From Bagarius yarrelli (Eukaryota > Chordata > Actinopteri > Siluriformes > Sisoridae), in the NCBI GenBank assembly GCA_005784505.1, contig VCAZ01000048.1, positions 927,261-991,260 of the forward strand: 64,000 nucleotides of DNA, in the 5' to 3' direction. Below are positions 1 to 12,051 of the stretch, one piece after another. The translations under genes were made by a program, and so were the position numbers. Position 1 is the stretch's first letter; the number at the start of each line of letters is the position of its first letter. Under the pieces are notes generated by a model, which saw only the letters and a program-made list of their open reading frames with translations, searched no databases and was not told where the DNA came from.

Positions 1-27
1 TCATCATCATCATCATCATCATCATCC
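1..27. repeat. (TCA)n microsatellite
   Basis: About nine TCA units open the window. They continue into a non-coding farp1 intron that reaches 581 and has no other recognisable feature except short TG runs. Confidence 0.9.
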
Positions 28-581
28 TAGTTGGTAGCCCCCCGCCCTTCATGCTGTTAGTGCATGAGTCAGGCTGTGTGTGTTTATGAATGCATGTATA
101 TACATTCAGTGTATACATACATTTTGGCATGGTGTTTTTGATGCATGTGTAGGTTTTTCTGGTGGTTGTCATGGCTTCCCATCATTGCATTGTACTTGGA
201 TGTGATGCATGCATGTGTGTGTGTGTACATGTGTGCTGTCTTGAGCTGCTCTCTTGGCTGTTTTATTTAACATGGCTGCGCTGCAGACAGGGAGCACAGG
301 AGGCGCTGTTGGGCAGGTACTGAGTTCAATCTTTGGGGTGTTAGGAATAGAAACTGGAGTGTAAGTGGGTACATTTTAAGCACTAAAATATTCACACGTG
401 TATGTATACGTATGCACACACACTATTTTCTTCTAGGCAGACAAAGACAGTGAAAAGAACAGTGAGCCACATGGGATTATGTGATATGCTAATATAATAT
501 ACCGATTAAAGAAAGGCTGAATGTTTAGACCTGTCTCTTTCTCTCCTCCCTTTCCATTGGGGTCTTTTATGGCCACCATAG

Positions 582-748
582 AAGTACCAACTTTGTCCAT
601 GTCTCTGGTGAACGGTCATCGGCGTCCACATGAACTGAATGGTGCGAGTCTGTGCGTTGATGACCAGCAGCCATCACCGCTTACATCCCCGCTCCTGAAC
701 GACGCCGGCACTCTACGTGCAGATGATGAAGAGGAGAATAGGAGGAAG
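582..748 (+). CDS. farp1: farp1 exon: linker before the DH domain
   Basis: The acceptor is ccatag and the donor AAG|gtgaga. The exon enters in phase 1 and leaves in phase 0. It encodes MSLVNGHRRPHELNGASL and SPLTSPLLNDAG, ending DDEEENRRK, the conserved segment just before the DH domain of FARP1. The exact acceptor is the least certain point, because the preceding exon is not in the window to check phase. Confidence 0.85.
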
Positions 749-3691
749 GTGAGAGAGAGGTTTACGGCAGTCACGTTTAAATTTAAGGCATTTAGCAAGT
801 CTAAAATATCTGTAGGGAGGTAATTTAGCTAGAATGCTTACTGACGACGTTATGGTGGTAGTTTTTTTTGTGGCATTTTTTGCCTTTATTGATAGGACAG
901 AGGATTAAAAAAGGGAGAATAAAGAGAGAGCTGGGAATAGAACCCGGGTCGCCGGAGCGCAACAACTTGCACATGTGGGTGCCCATAGTTGTAGTTTTAA
1001 GTGTTTCAGGAAGCGGTAGAACTTTAGAACATTTATATTTATAGACTAGGACTTTAATGTACCCATCAAATTGTACCCTGTCTACTCAACTTTTAAGTGT
1101 CCCGATGTTACCTGGGGGAAGTTGTAATGTTTCAGTTAACAGAGTGAGCATGTGATTTATCATGCCAAGTCCCCAGAACACTGCAGTGTTAAAGTTTTAT
1201 GGGATGAGACACCATTAGAAATGTCCTTATATAATTCTCAACATGGAAAAAAGACTTCTTGTCTTTTCTTTTAATAAATATCTATAATATTAACCCATAA
1301 TCAGGCCATAAAAGAGACACTTTTGGGTAATATATAATTGTAAGGGCTTAGCAACTTTGGCAAAGACATATAGAGATTTACAACTTAATTTAATGTAATT
1401 ACCTAAACTGTAGTCATTACAGGTTAATTACTCAGAAAACTAGTAACTGTGGATTTTGTTCTTTTTATTAAAATTATTATTCTAATGATTTAAAGTATTT
1501 TGTTTTTACATGATTTAGCAAAGAAATGTGTCTGTGCTAATTACGTGCTTGGGAAAATGCTGTTTTCTAGCATGACTTTAAACCAAATGCAGGCAGTGTT
1601 ACTAGATTAGCATAAACCTCCTGATGAAATCTGATGTAAATTAGAATAGCAGTCAGGTGTCAGCTATTTTCCCTTTACTGCACATTTCTGTGCGTCTACC
1701 CTAACTTGAGCTTAGCTCCACCCACCACAGCGATCGATTGCAGATGTAGCTGCTGTTTGCCAAGTAGGAACCTGGTTAGAGACTAAACTTTAAGCAGTAC
1801 CACTTGCTTATAAATTATGTTGTGTTGTAAAATTAACAATTCTGTGATTGTGTGCTGCAGAGATTTCCGACAGACAAGGCTTACTTTATTGCCAAAGAGC
1901 TGCTCACCACGGAGAGAACCTACCTGAAGGATCTGGAGCTCATCAGTGTGGTAATAAATCAAATGAACCAGAGACTAAATGTATTTGTGTTGTCTGACTG
2001 GACAAAGGGCTTATTGTTAAAATACCCTAGGTCAGTAACACGCAGACATGTCGGATGTTGTTGGTCTGCAGTGTTTGTCTGATGGGCCTCAGCCATCACT
2101 GCTTGCTTGTGTGCTGCTCCTCACTATTTATAATACAGATTCAGTCTTTTTTTTTTATATTTAGATGTATGTAATATTTTTTTAAATACAGGGGTGCCTT
2201 GACTTACGAGTTTAATTCGTTTCCTGGCGGAGCTCGTAACCCAAATTACTCGTATGTCAAATAATTTTTTGAAATGCCATTAATCCACGTTCTTACATAA
2301 GAAAAATAAACTTATGAATAACGAATATTGTATAAAAAAAACAATACAATAGGATGTACTGCAATAAACTGGGTTTATTAAGTATAATGTACAGCATTTA
2401 CCTTGGAGATCAGACGACTCCCCTTGCTAACGTGGATGTCTGACTAGCTATCGAGTGAGGCACGTGATGCTAGGCGGATTTTAGGACATTCACTGTGGCA
2501 TACGCATACGAGGAACAGTCAAGAAACCGGATGATCTAAGGGTAGGAGAGTAGGGGTACAGTATCTTAGATAGATATGGAGGCTTAGTGGACATTGTTTG
2601 ACAATGTTGATGTAGATGACTGGTGTAGTGATTCAAAGAAAAGACCCTTAATTACAATAAATACCTGACCCCATCCTTTGTTCCATGCCGGTATAGATTT
2701 ATCGTCTGATGTGCAGTGTCAGATCAGTGCATCTGTAACCTGTACAGTCTGTCATGAGGTGATAATAGGATCAGTTAGTTAACGCTGAAGCGCTCTAGGG
2801 ACAGAGCTGATTGATTGCTTATCAATCTTATGCTCTGTGGGGGTTTCTGATTTAAACCAGAGTTTAGCGTAGGAGCATATTGGATACAGCGGTCCACAAG
2901 GTAGTCCATCTACTCAAACCCACTCAGATTACAGTGTTTACACACACATTTAAGCTCAGCATTAAGTCTGTAGTTGGTACTGTTATTTTAAGTGTATGTA
3001 GTTCATAGTGTACCCAAAAACCTTGTCACATGACCTCATGATTTGGGTTTGGTGATTAATAAAGTGGTAAAACATTCCTTACAGAGAATAATTGTCTTGT
3101 GGTCACAGCTCCCAGTGTGTTTTATTTCACTTATACCACAACAATATTCTTACTATTTCTGTACATTCTTTCTTTGTTATTTTAGGAACTGCTTTTAATC
3201 TGATATTTAAATGTCATTTACATCAACAAAAGGAGTTGTTTCCTGTTAGCAGTATACAGCAGCACTTTTCTATCTCTCGAAGTTAGTAGGACAAAAAATG
3301 CAGCTTGTCAGGTTGCCAAATCCACAAAGAATCAGGTATTCTGCCCTCACGTGTCTCCATCGGCAGAAGACTTAAAAGACTTTTTTTCTCTGTTTGTCAC
3401 AATGTGCTCTCTCTCCCGAGACTCCCCTTTAGAATTGTTTTGTAAATTAAAACATTTTGTGTACTTTTATTTTTACTGATTGTGCACTAATATATTAATA
3501 GGATCTAAAGGGTGTTTGTGTGTGTGTGTGTGTGTGTGTGTGCGCAGTCATTTCAAAGTGTACTGGCTAAAGAAGAATGTGCTCCAGAGTCTCTGAGGAA
3601 CCTTTTGAAATCCAGCTTTGAACCACTTCACACCTTCCACTCGGAATTCCTTAAAGAGCTGGAGCAAAGACTTGCACTGTGGTTAGAAACA

Positions 3692-3732
<41 letters not shown>

Positions 3733-5195
3733 ACAGCACTTCTTTGAAGATATATTAATAATAGCAATATTCTTGATTGTACAATTACAGTGTGTATTTT
3801 GTCAATAAATATCAATAGTGTGGTTAAAGCATGTGCGCACACACACACACACACACACACAGTTTCCTTGGCAACGCTTTATCCCCAGTAGAAAAATCGA
3901 CTTGCCTCAGGACAGCCGTGCCGCTAGCAATTTTGGGCCCTATGAAAGAATATGAGGTGGTTCCTTCTACCACACTTATTCTACACTGTTACTACGAATA
4001 TGTGGGCCCTTAAAATCGTCCTAACCACCCCACCCCCACCAGGTGGTACACCTGCCTCAGGGACTGGGGGTTTCCATGACACTCAGCGATGTCCTATCCT
4101 TACAAGTGACATTGGAGCTTTTGGCTTTAATGCCTTCATCATCATTTTCGTTATCATCATTGAATTATCATATTCAATCCTGTTTACACCTCCTGTCCAG
4201 TTTTATCCTCACACAGTGTGGCTATTTGTTTGAAGTGGAAGCTTTTTAGTTATCGTTTGCGCGCACACACACACACACACACACACGCGCACACATTAAT
4301 ATGCTTTTATCAGGTCACCTTTTGATTAACTGGAAGTGAGATAAAATACACAGACACCGGCACAAAGTGAGGGTCTAATCACTGAACGCTACAACAGCGA
4401 CACCTGCTGCGAATCCAGAACACTGCATGTTAACCTGCAGACATAATCACTGATTAGGGTCGAGTGTTCTAATCGAAAGCAACACGTCGGTTTTGTGTGA
4501 CGTGAATGGAAATGTGTTTTGTGTGTGTGTGTAGGGAAGGCCGCTCAAACGCCCACATTAAAGGGGATTACCAGCGTATTGGGGACATCATGCTTAAAAA
4601 CACCCAGGGACTAAAGGTAAAAAGCTAAAATTTTAAGTATTAAATATTTTTTTAGCGCTCGAATATTTGTATGAGAATTGAACTTATAGTGTCCACACAC
4701 GTGACTTCTCTTTCCTAGCTGTTGACGGCTCAGCTACAGAAACACTCGGAGTGTGTGAGCGAACTGGAGACGGCGTCCCGCGCTACACGGAGACTGGAAA
4801 CTGTGTGTCGAGACTTTGAGCTGCAGAAAGTGTGCTACGTGCCCTTAAATGTGTTTATTTTGAGGCCGCTCCACAGACTGCTGCATTATAAACAGATCCT
4901 GGAGAGACTCTGCAAACACTACCCTGCCACACACTCCGACTTCAGGGACTGCAGAGGTGAGCATGCGGTCCGCTTTAACCATCGCAAAGAAAGCCCGAAT
5001 TCCCATGTCACTCAGAAATCCTGTAAATATACACTCCAGCGTGAACTCAACTCTAATCGATACAAAGGGTTAAAAAAAAATCCAGATGTTTTGAGAGATT
5101 TTATATTTATCTTTCTAAACAACTGCTAACAACTGCTTGCTGGTTTTTTTAACAATAAGTGAGCTTGTAAATTGTTGTAATGATTGGTTGAGAAA

Positions 5196-5231
<36 letters not shown>

Positions 5232-8200
5232 CATGCCAGGCGCAGATTTGTTCAAAGAAATGTCAGCACATATAAGTCACTCCAACATGACTTTCTCAGA
5301 ACAACAGCTTTTACCTGGAAATCATTTTCCTCTTCACTCTGCAAACTTTTAAAGTAGTTTTTATTTCATTTATTTATTTATTTTTGTGATGTGATTTTTG
5401 CTCTTTATTTACAGCTGCACTGGCCGATGTGTCCGAACTAGAGTCTGTGCTTCACTCCAGCATGCTGAAAACGGACAACTACCAGAGACTCCTGGAGCTG
5501 CAGAAAGACTTAATTGGCGTAGACAATCTGGCAACCCCGACGCGAGAGTTTATCCGACTGGGCTGTTTAAGCAAGCTTTCCGGGAAAGGCTTACAACAGC
5601 GCATGTTCTTTTTGGTAAAAACACACATATTACAATGTTTATAAGCTGCTACAGTTGATGTGTGTATTCCAGTAACTAAATTATGCATTGCGTAAACCAT
5701 AATTTAAATAGCTCACAAAAAGGCAATCTTCTGGCTTTATTTACACACACAATGACGGATTATAGGTGGATAATTTGTGTGTTCGTTGTGTGTATCAGTT
5801 CAGTGACGTGCTGTTATATACGAGTCGAGGGATTACGGCATCCAATCAGTTTAAAATACACGGCCAACTTCCTCTCCGTGGAATGACGGTGAGATGATCA
5901 TTCTCTTTGCCTTGCATCCACTCTGTATATCAGCTGTTGTGTAATGTGATCTGACTCTGTGTGTGTGTATATGTATATAGATAAGAGAGAGTGAGGAGGA
6001 GTGGGGCGTCCCTCACTGTTTCACCTTGGTCACGCAGCGCCAGTCAGTGGTGGTTGCAGCAAGGTAATATACAGAACCATATAATCACCACATTACACAC
6101 ACCCCTGACCACCGATTATTAATTTTACATCACATGTAGCAGTGCCTATTCGCACTGATAGTCATACACACAGCTAAAAGTCCATGTTACTGTTCCTTCC
6201 GTGGTGTTCCTTTATAAAATATTTAGCTAACGTGTCTCTTAATTTGCATGTCTGCCATGCTGTCCGTGTCTCATCATCGTTAGCTACGTTTCCATCCTAA
6301 AAAACTGAATTAAATGTATGTGGCAAACCCATCCGTCAAGTCAAAGAGAATAAAATCTTGACTTCCTGATAAACTAGCGTCAAATATTTTATTTCTGTTG
6401 ATGTTTTCCATCAAGAATAGTTTTTCTTTATTTCTTACATTAACGTTTATAGCAATTGACTAAAGCCCTTATCCAGAGCAGCTTACATTTTCCTCACAAT
6501 AAGAGAGAGACAACTGAGCAATTGGGGGTTATGGCCTTGCTTAGAGGTCCAACGGTGGAAGCTTGGTGGTGTTGTGAATCAAACATCTTAACCACTAAGC
6601 TACAACTTACACTTTTACATTTACAAATGTTTGGACCTCATCATCCTGGTCACTATTTCTCTGTCTCTCATAAGCTGTCTCTTTTTCTCTCTAGCTCTAT
6701 ATCCGAAATGGAGAAGTGGATGGAGGATTTAAAGATGGCTGTAGATCTAGCTGAAGACTCTAATGGACCCTCAGTAAGCTTGCTGACCAACAACAACGAT
6801 GTCAGTAAGTACCCAGCTCATCACTCTTGTTTTTAGGCCAGTTAGACGACGTGACGTCAGAGACATGCTAAACGCTCGTATGAAACAATGATAATCCCAT
6901 GCCTACGTAAGACTCGCAGACTGATATGGTGTGTGTTTTATTCGATTGTCATGCTTAATGTGTTCAGTGCAGGACTGCATTTGAATAGTAATAATTTTGC
7001 TATTTTTCGCGAACGATAAAACAGTTGATTGAGAGGTCTGTTAGGGGCTGCGTTACACTGCTAATCAGTAGGTTGTGAATTTGAATCCCATGGTCAGCAT
7101 GCTTCCACTACTGGGCTCCTAAGCAAGATCTCTCACTCCTTAACTGCTCAGTTGTACAAGTAATATAAGTAGATGGTACTAATCAGGGCATATACAATAA
7201 ATATGTGTATAAAATCAATATATACGGACATGTGAGAAAATAAGGACACCCTGTAAGTCTGTACATTTAACATATTTCGATGAATGGATATTAAATATTA
7301 ATTTAAAGCAATACTTGGAGATTAAAGTGATATATGACTAGATGAGTCTAAAATGGAACTATTTGGACACTGCTACAGAGGACATGTTTGGCGTAAACCA
7401 AATACAGCATTACAGGAAAAAAAGAACCTCATACCAACTGGGAAACATGGAGATGGAAGTGTCCTGGTTTAGGGTTGCTTTGCTGCAGCAGGACCTGACC
7501 AGCTCACCATCATAGAATCCACCATGAATTCTACCGTGTATCAGAGGGTTGAGGAACCTTATGTAAAAAAGTTAAAGCTGAAGTAGAACTGGACCCTGCA
7601 ACATGACAGTGATCCAAAACATACCAGTAAATCCACCAAGGACTGGCTTACATCTAAGAAAGTCCTGGAATGGCCAAGTCAAAGCCCAGATCGTTCAGAT
7701 TGAGATGCTGTGGGGCAACTTGAAACGGGCTGTACATGCAAGAAACCCCTAAAACATCTTACAGCTGAAAGAATTCTGCATTGAGGAGGGGGGAAAACTT
7801 TTCTCAGACCAACGTCAGAGTCTGGTCTATGGCTACAAGAAGCGTCTCATTAAAGTTATTTCAGCCAAAGGGGGTAACCCTAGCTATTAAAATATAAATT
7901 TTTGCTAAAATCTTTTGTTCAATGATTAAAACATTAATTTTTGTTGTTTACCTGCAATTAAGTCACTTTCCTTTCCGGAGAAGATTAACCATCGATATGT
8001 TAACATTTCTTAATAAAGAATTGAATATTTAATGGGGTGTCCTAATTTTTTCACATGACCAAACCAGTTCCGGTCCTTTTTAAAATTTTTATTAGTGCTA
8101 ATGTTAAAGACTAGTCCCATCCTAGCAAATCCTAGCCTGTATTTTAAGGTAAGAAGTACCTAGTGAATGTTATTGATTGACCAACAAGCGGCTCTAATAA

Positions 8201-11200
8201 GCCGGTGTAATGAGTTGTGTGTCGTGTCCTGTGTGCATAGAAGAGATTTGTGTGTGTTGTGTGTTGGTGATTGAGTGCGGACGCATTAACCCACTGAAAT
8301 ATTCTTAGAGTCTGCAGGGGAGTGGGCCTCGGAGGTGGAGTCTGAGGATGACATGGCTGGGTCACGCACATCATTGGAGCGCCATGGCAACAGCTCGGCA
8401 CATCACCGTGGCAACACCATGGTTCATGTTTGTTGGCATCGCAACACCAGTGTTTCTATGCTGGACTTTAGCATAGCGACGGAGGTACCAGGCTCCTCTC
8501 CACTCCACTGCCTAACTGCCTCTCTGTCTCTTTCCCCCCTCCTGTCGCCATGTGTGTGTAATGTTTTGTTCTAGGTAGCAGTGGTGTCTTCTTTCTCTGC
8601 TCGTTGTCCACTCCAGTGTTTCCTGCGGTCTCTTAACCCCGTACACTGACTCTGTGTGTGTATTAACGCATGCCTCACTCACTCACTCACTCTTGCTTTC
8701 TTTCTTTTTCTGTCTGTCTGTCTGTTTGTGTCTGTCTCGTTGGCTGTGTGTCGGCCCCTGTTCCCTCTTTCTTTCTCTTTACCCCGACCTTCCTGTATGT
8801 GTGTGTGCGTGTGTGTGCGTGTGTGTGTAGAGCCTCGTGCTACAGTGAGTGTGTGTGTCACATGGGGGCAGGGAGCAGTGCCTGTGTCTGTAGTGTGCTG
8901 GTACAGAATGCAGAGTCTCTCCTTTACTGACTGCTGCATCAGTCTGGAGGTAAAACACACCCAGACTCAGACTGTCCCCCCACATCCCAAACCACCTCTA
9001 AAGTTAAATATCTACGTAGAAATGAATATATTGCAATAGAAACATGTAAATTGCATGTTATGTAGAATAATCGCATGCTAGTCAGATAAAGCTTTGCAGA
9101 AAATCAATACCATTTCAAATCTCTGCGTTCAAAATCACATACTACTGATTTTGAATTAAAACCTGAATGCTTAAAAAAGGTATGTTCTATATATTAGAAT
9201 TATAGGTAGTATGAAAATTCAGTCAAACTATATTCGCCATGTTATTATTACCATCGAATAAAGTTAAACAAGTACTTAAATTTTAACTTTAATAGCAGTT
9301 AAAAGCGCTGTGGCGCCAATTTCTGCTAGTTTTTTATCGTAAAGCGTTTATCGAATGCGAACCTCAGAATCTAGGCGGAAGTAGGAGGTAAACCAGGAAC
9401 TTGTCATGGATTGTTTTCATACTATAAATTCTGACATACTATTTTCTAAACATCCCGCTTCTTTTTTTTGTAGTAGGGAAGTATGCGATTTCGGACGCAG
9501 CCCATAGTTTTGCTTCTATGTGTGGTATTTTTGCTGTAGTAACACACAACTGCCTTGATGAATAGATTTTCTCTGGTGTTATTACAGGAAGAGTAGTGGT
9601 ACAGTAAATGTTACCTGAGTAGTGTGATGGTTACACTAGTTTGCAATATTACCGAACTGATGCACAGAGCACTCGTTTTAGCCAAACGGGATTTTTACCC
9701 CACATCAGCTGGATCAGTATACCATCATGCTCCAGTTTGCACAGGATGTGATGAGCTTAACAAATCACATAACCCCCCCCTTTTTATACGGTTAAATAAC
9801 ATTTCTAGTGTGTTTATTAGTAAATGCATGGGAAAATGTGTTGGTTATTTACAGTGAGTGCATTGGGATTCGTGTAGTACAAATGAAACAAGGTCAAAAG
9901 AAGCAGATCAGATGGATAAACACTATCAGAGCAGTTTAATTAATGGGTGAATGAAAGGCAGTGTTTAATTTAGGGTTCGACTAAGAAGAAATATGTGTAG
10001 AAGCATCATGAAATCAGGAAAAAAGTAGTATTACACTCGTCTTCTACTATATTGAAAACAGATTTGATCATTTATGTGGCAGCAGTGCAAAAAAAGCAGG
10101 AAATTATGTCAGTTCAGGTTAATAAGATTAATTTTAAATACTTAAACCAGTATGTAACAGGGCTACCAAACTGAGGAAGCTTAGTAAAGAAATACCCGAC
10201 TACTTCAAGCTGTCTGGAAAGTCAAATCTGCAACTTAAATCAGCACTCTTAACAACCGTGGTGGACAGAAAAACATCTCAGATTGCAATGGAACATCGAG
10301 GAATGTTTGTTTGAGATGTGATAAAATGCTTGACCTTTAGCTGTACGATTTTTCCGCATTAAATTGTGGCCACGTGATTGGCTGGCTGGAGAAATGCATA
10401 GATGAACAGATGTACATGGGTCAGTTAGTCCCGAATGCTGTAGTATGCAGTTATGGTTACGTGTTTAATAATAAATGTGCTGGTATGTGTCTCATTACGG
10501 GAAGATTCGATGCTAGTTTGAAGCAGTATCAACAATTTTTCCCCAAAATATTTTGATGATTGAAAAAATTTGGAGTTCCCCCAAAAAAAAAAAGGCAAAC
10601 TGTTTTACTCATTCTTAGTTAACGGCTACAAATACTGTTCTCTCCTGCACCAACTTATACAGGGGTGCCCTGACTTACGAGTTTAATTTGTTCCATTTGT
10701 TACTCGTATGTCAAATCAATTTTCCCCATTAAAATGAAGTGAAATGGCATTAATCAGTCCCAGGTCCTTCAAAAAAACACTGCAATTTCGTTTTCGTTAT
10801 TTCGGAAAAATAAACGTATAAATAATGAATATTGTATAAAAAAAAACAATACAATAGGATGTACTGCAATAAACTGGTTTTATTAAGTATAATGTACAGC
10901 GTTTACATTGGAGATCAGACAACTCCACTAGCTAACGCGCATGTCTGACTAGCTATCAAGTGAGACAGCGGCGTTCACCGTGGTGTTCGCTTTGCCAACT
11001 AGCGGTTGGGTGTCTGAAGTTAACTCGTAACCCGAATTTTAGCTCGCAACTCGAATCAAAAAATCGTCCGAGAGATACAATTGTACTAGTAAAAATCATT
11101 TAGGCATCAGATTTTTTTAATCATCAGGAATGCTACCCAATACAAAGAAAACACTAAAGAAAAAACTACATGAATTTTTAAACAAGTCTAGTCTTGTACA

Positions 11201-12016
11201 GCCCAAAGCTCCGGATGGGCAATTCTCAAACACTGATTAAAACATGTAACACTTGTAAACCTGACTTAAACCCTGACATGTAAAAATATGGAGTAACTGT
11301 AGGGCATGTACTGTCTATAAAGTACACCAGCGGAATACAGCAGAACGGCTTCGAACCCTGTCTGAAAGTTCACCCTGTCAGTCAGCGTGTGTGCAGGAAG
11401 TAGTAGTAGTGTGAGGTTGTAAAATGGGGGCAGGTAAGAAATGTCAGGGTGGTGGTTTTTTTGGGGGTTTTTTTTAAAGCTCTGCGATTCGAAAGGGTTT
11501 ACCAGGAAAAGCAACTGATTATTAAACAGAATATATTATTAGTGTACGTGCTGTACAGAGAGAGCTGTCTTATTACTTGCATAATATAAACACAAGATAG
11601 AATAAAATAATCGCATTAACCCTAATTATTTGGGGTAATTTTCATGTTACAGCAGCAAAAAATGTGACTATGAATTAATGATTAAAGAATCTATATTTTA
11701 AAAAACAACACACGCAGACACATACTGAGCTTTTGCTTCTTTTTATTTTTTTTTAACTCTCGTTTCTAGAACCAGCTGTCTGGGAACCTGCTACGGAAAT
11801 TTAAAAACAGTAACGGCTGGCAGAAGCTCTGGGTGGTTTTTACCAACTTCAGCTTGTTCTTTTACAAAACACATCAGGTAATTTTACTCACACACACACA
11901 CACACACAAGGTACACACTCATCTGTTTACACTATAAATGTCTCGTGTACCAGTGGAATGTCTGAATAGTCTGTTATGTAAAGACCATTTTCACCCACCC
12001 TCCCCTCTCTCTCCCG

Positions 12017-12051
<35 letters not shown>

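Larger units (their letters stand above)
8950..11769. other. farp1 intron of 2.8 kb, non-coding
   Basis: Apart from repeat family A (10658-11085) and a MITE-like segment (about 9128-9507), I see AT-rich sequence with poly(A)/poly(T) runs, such as 10581-10592. No exon-like conserved coding segment was found. Confidence 0.6.
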
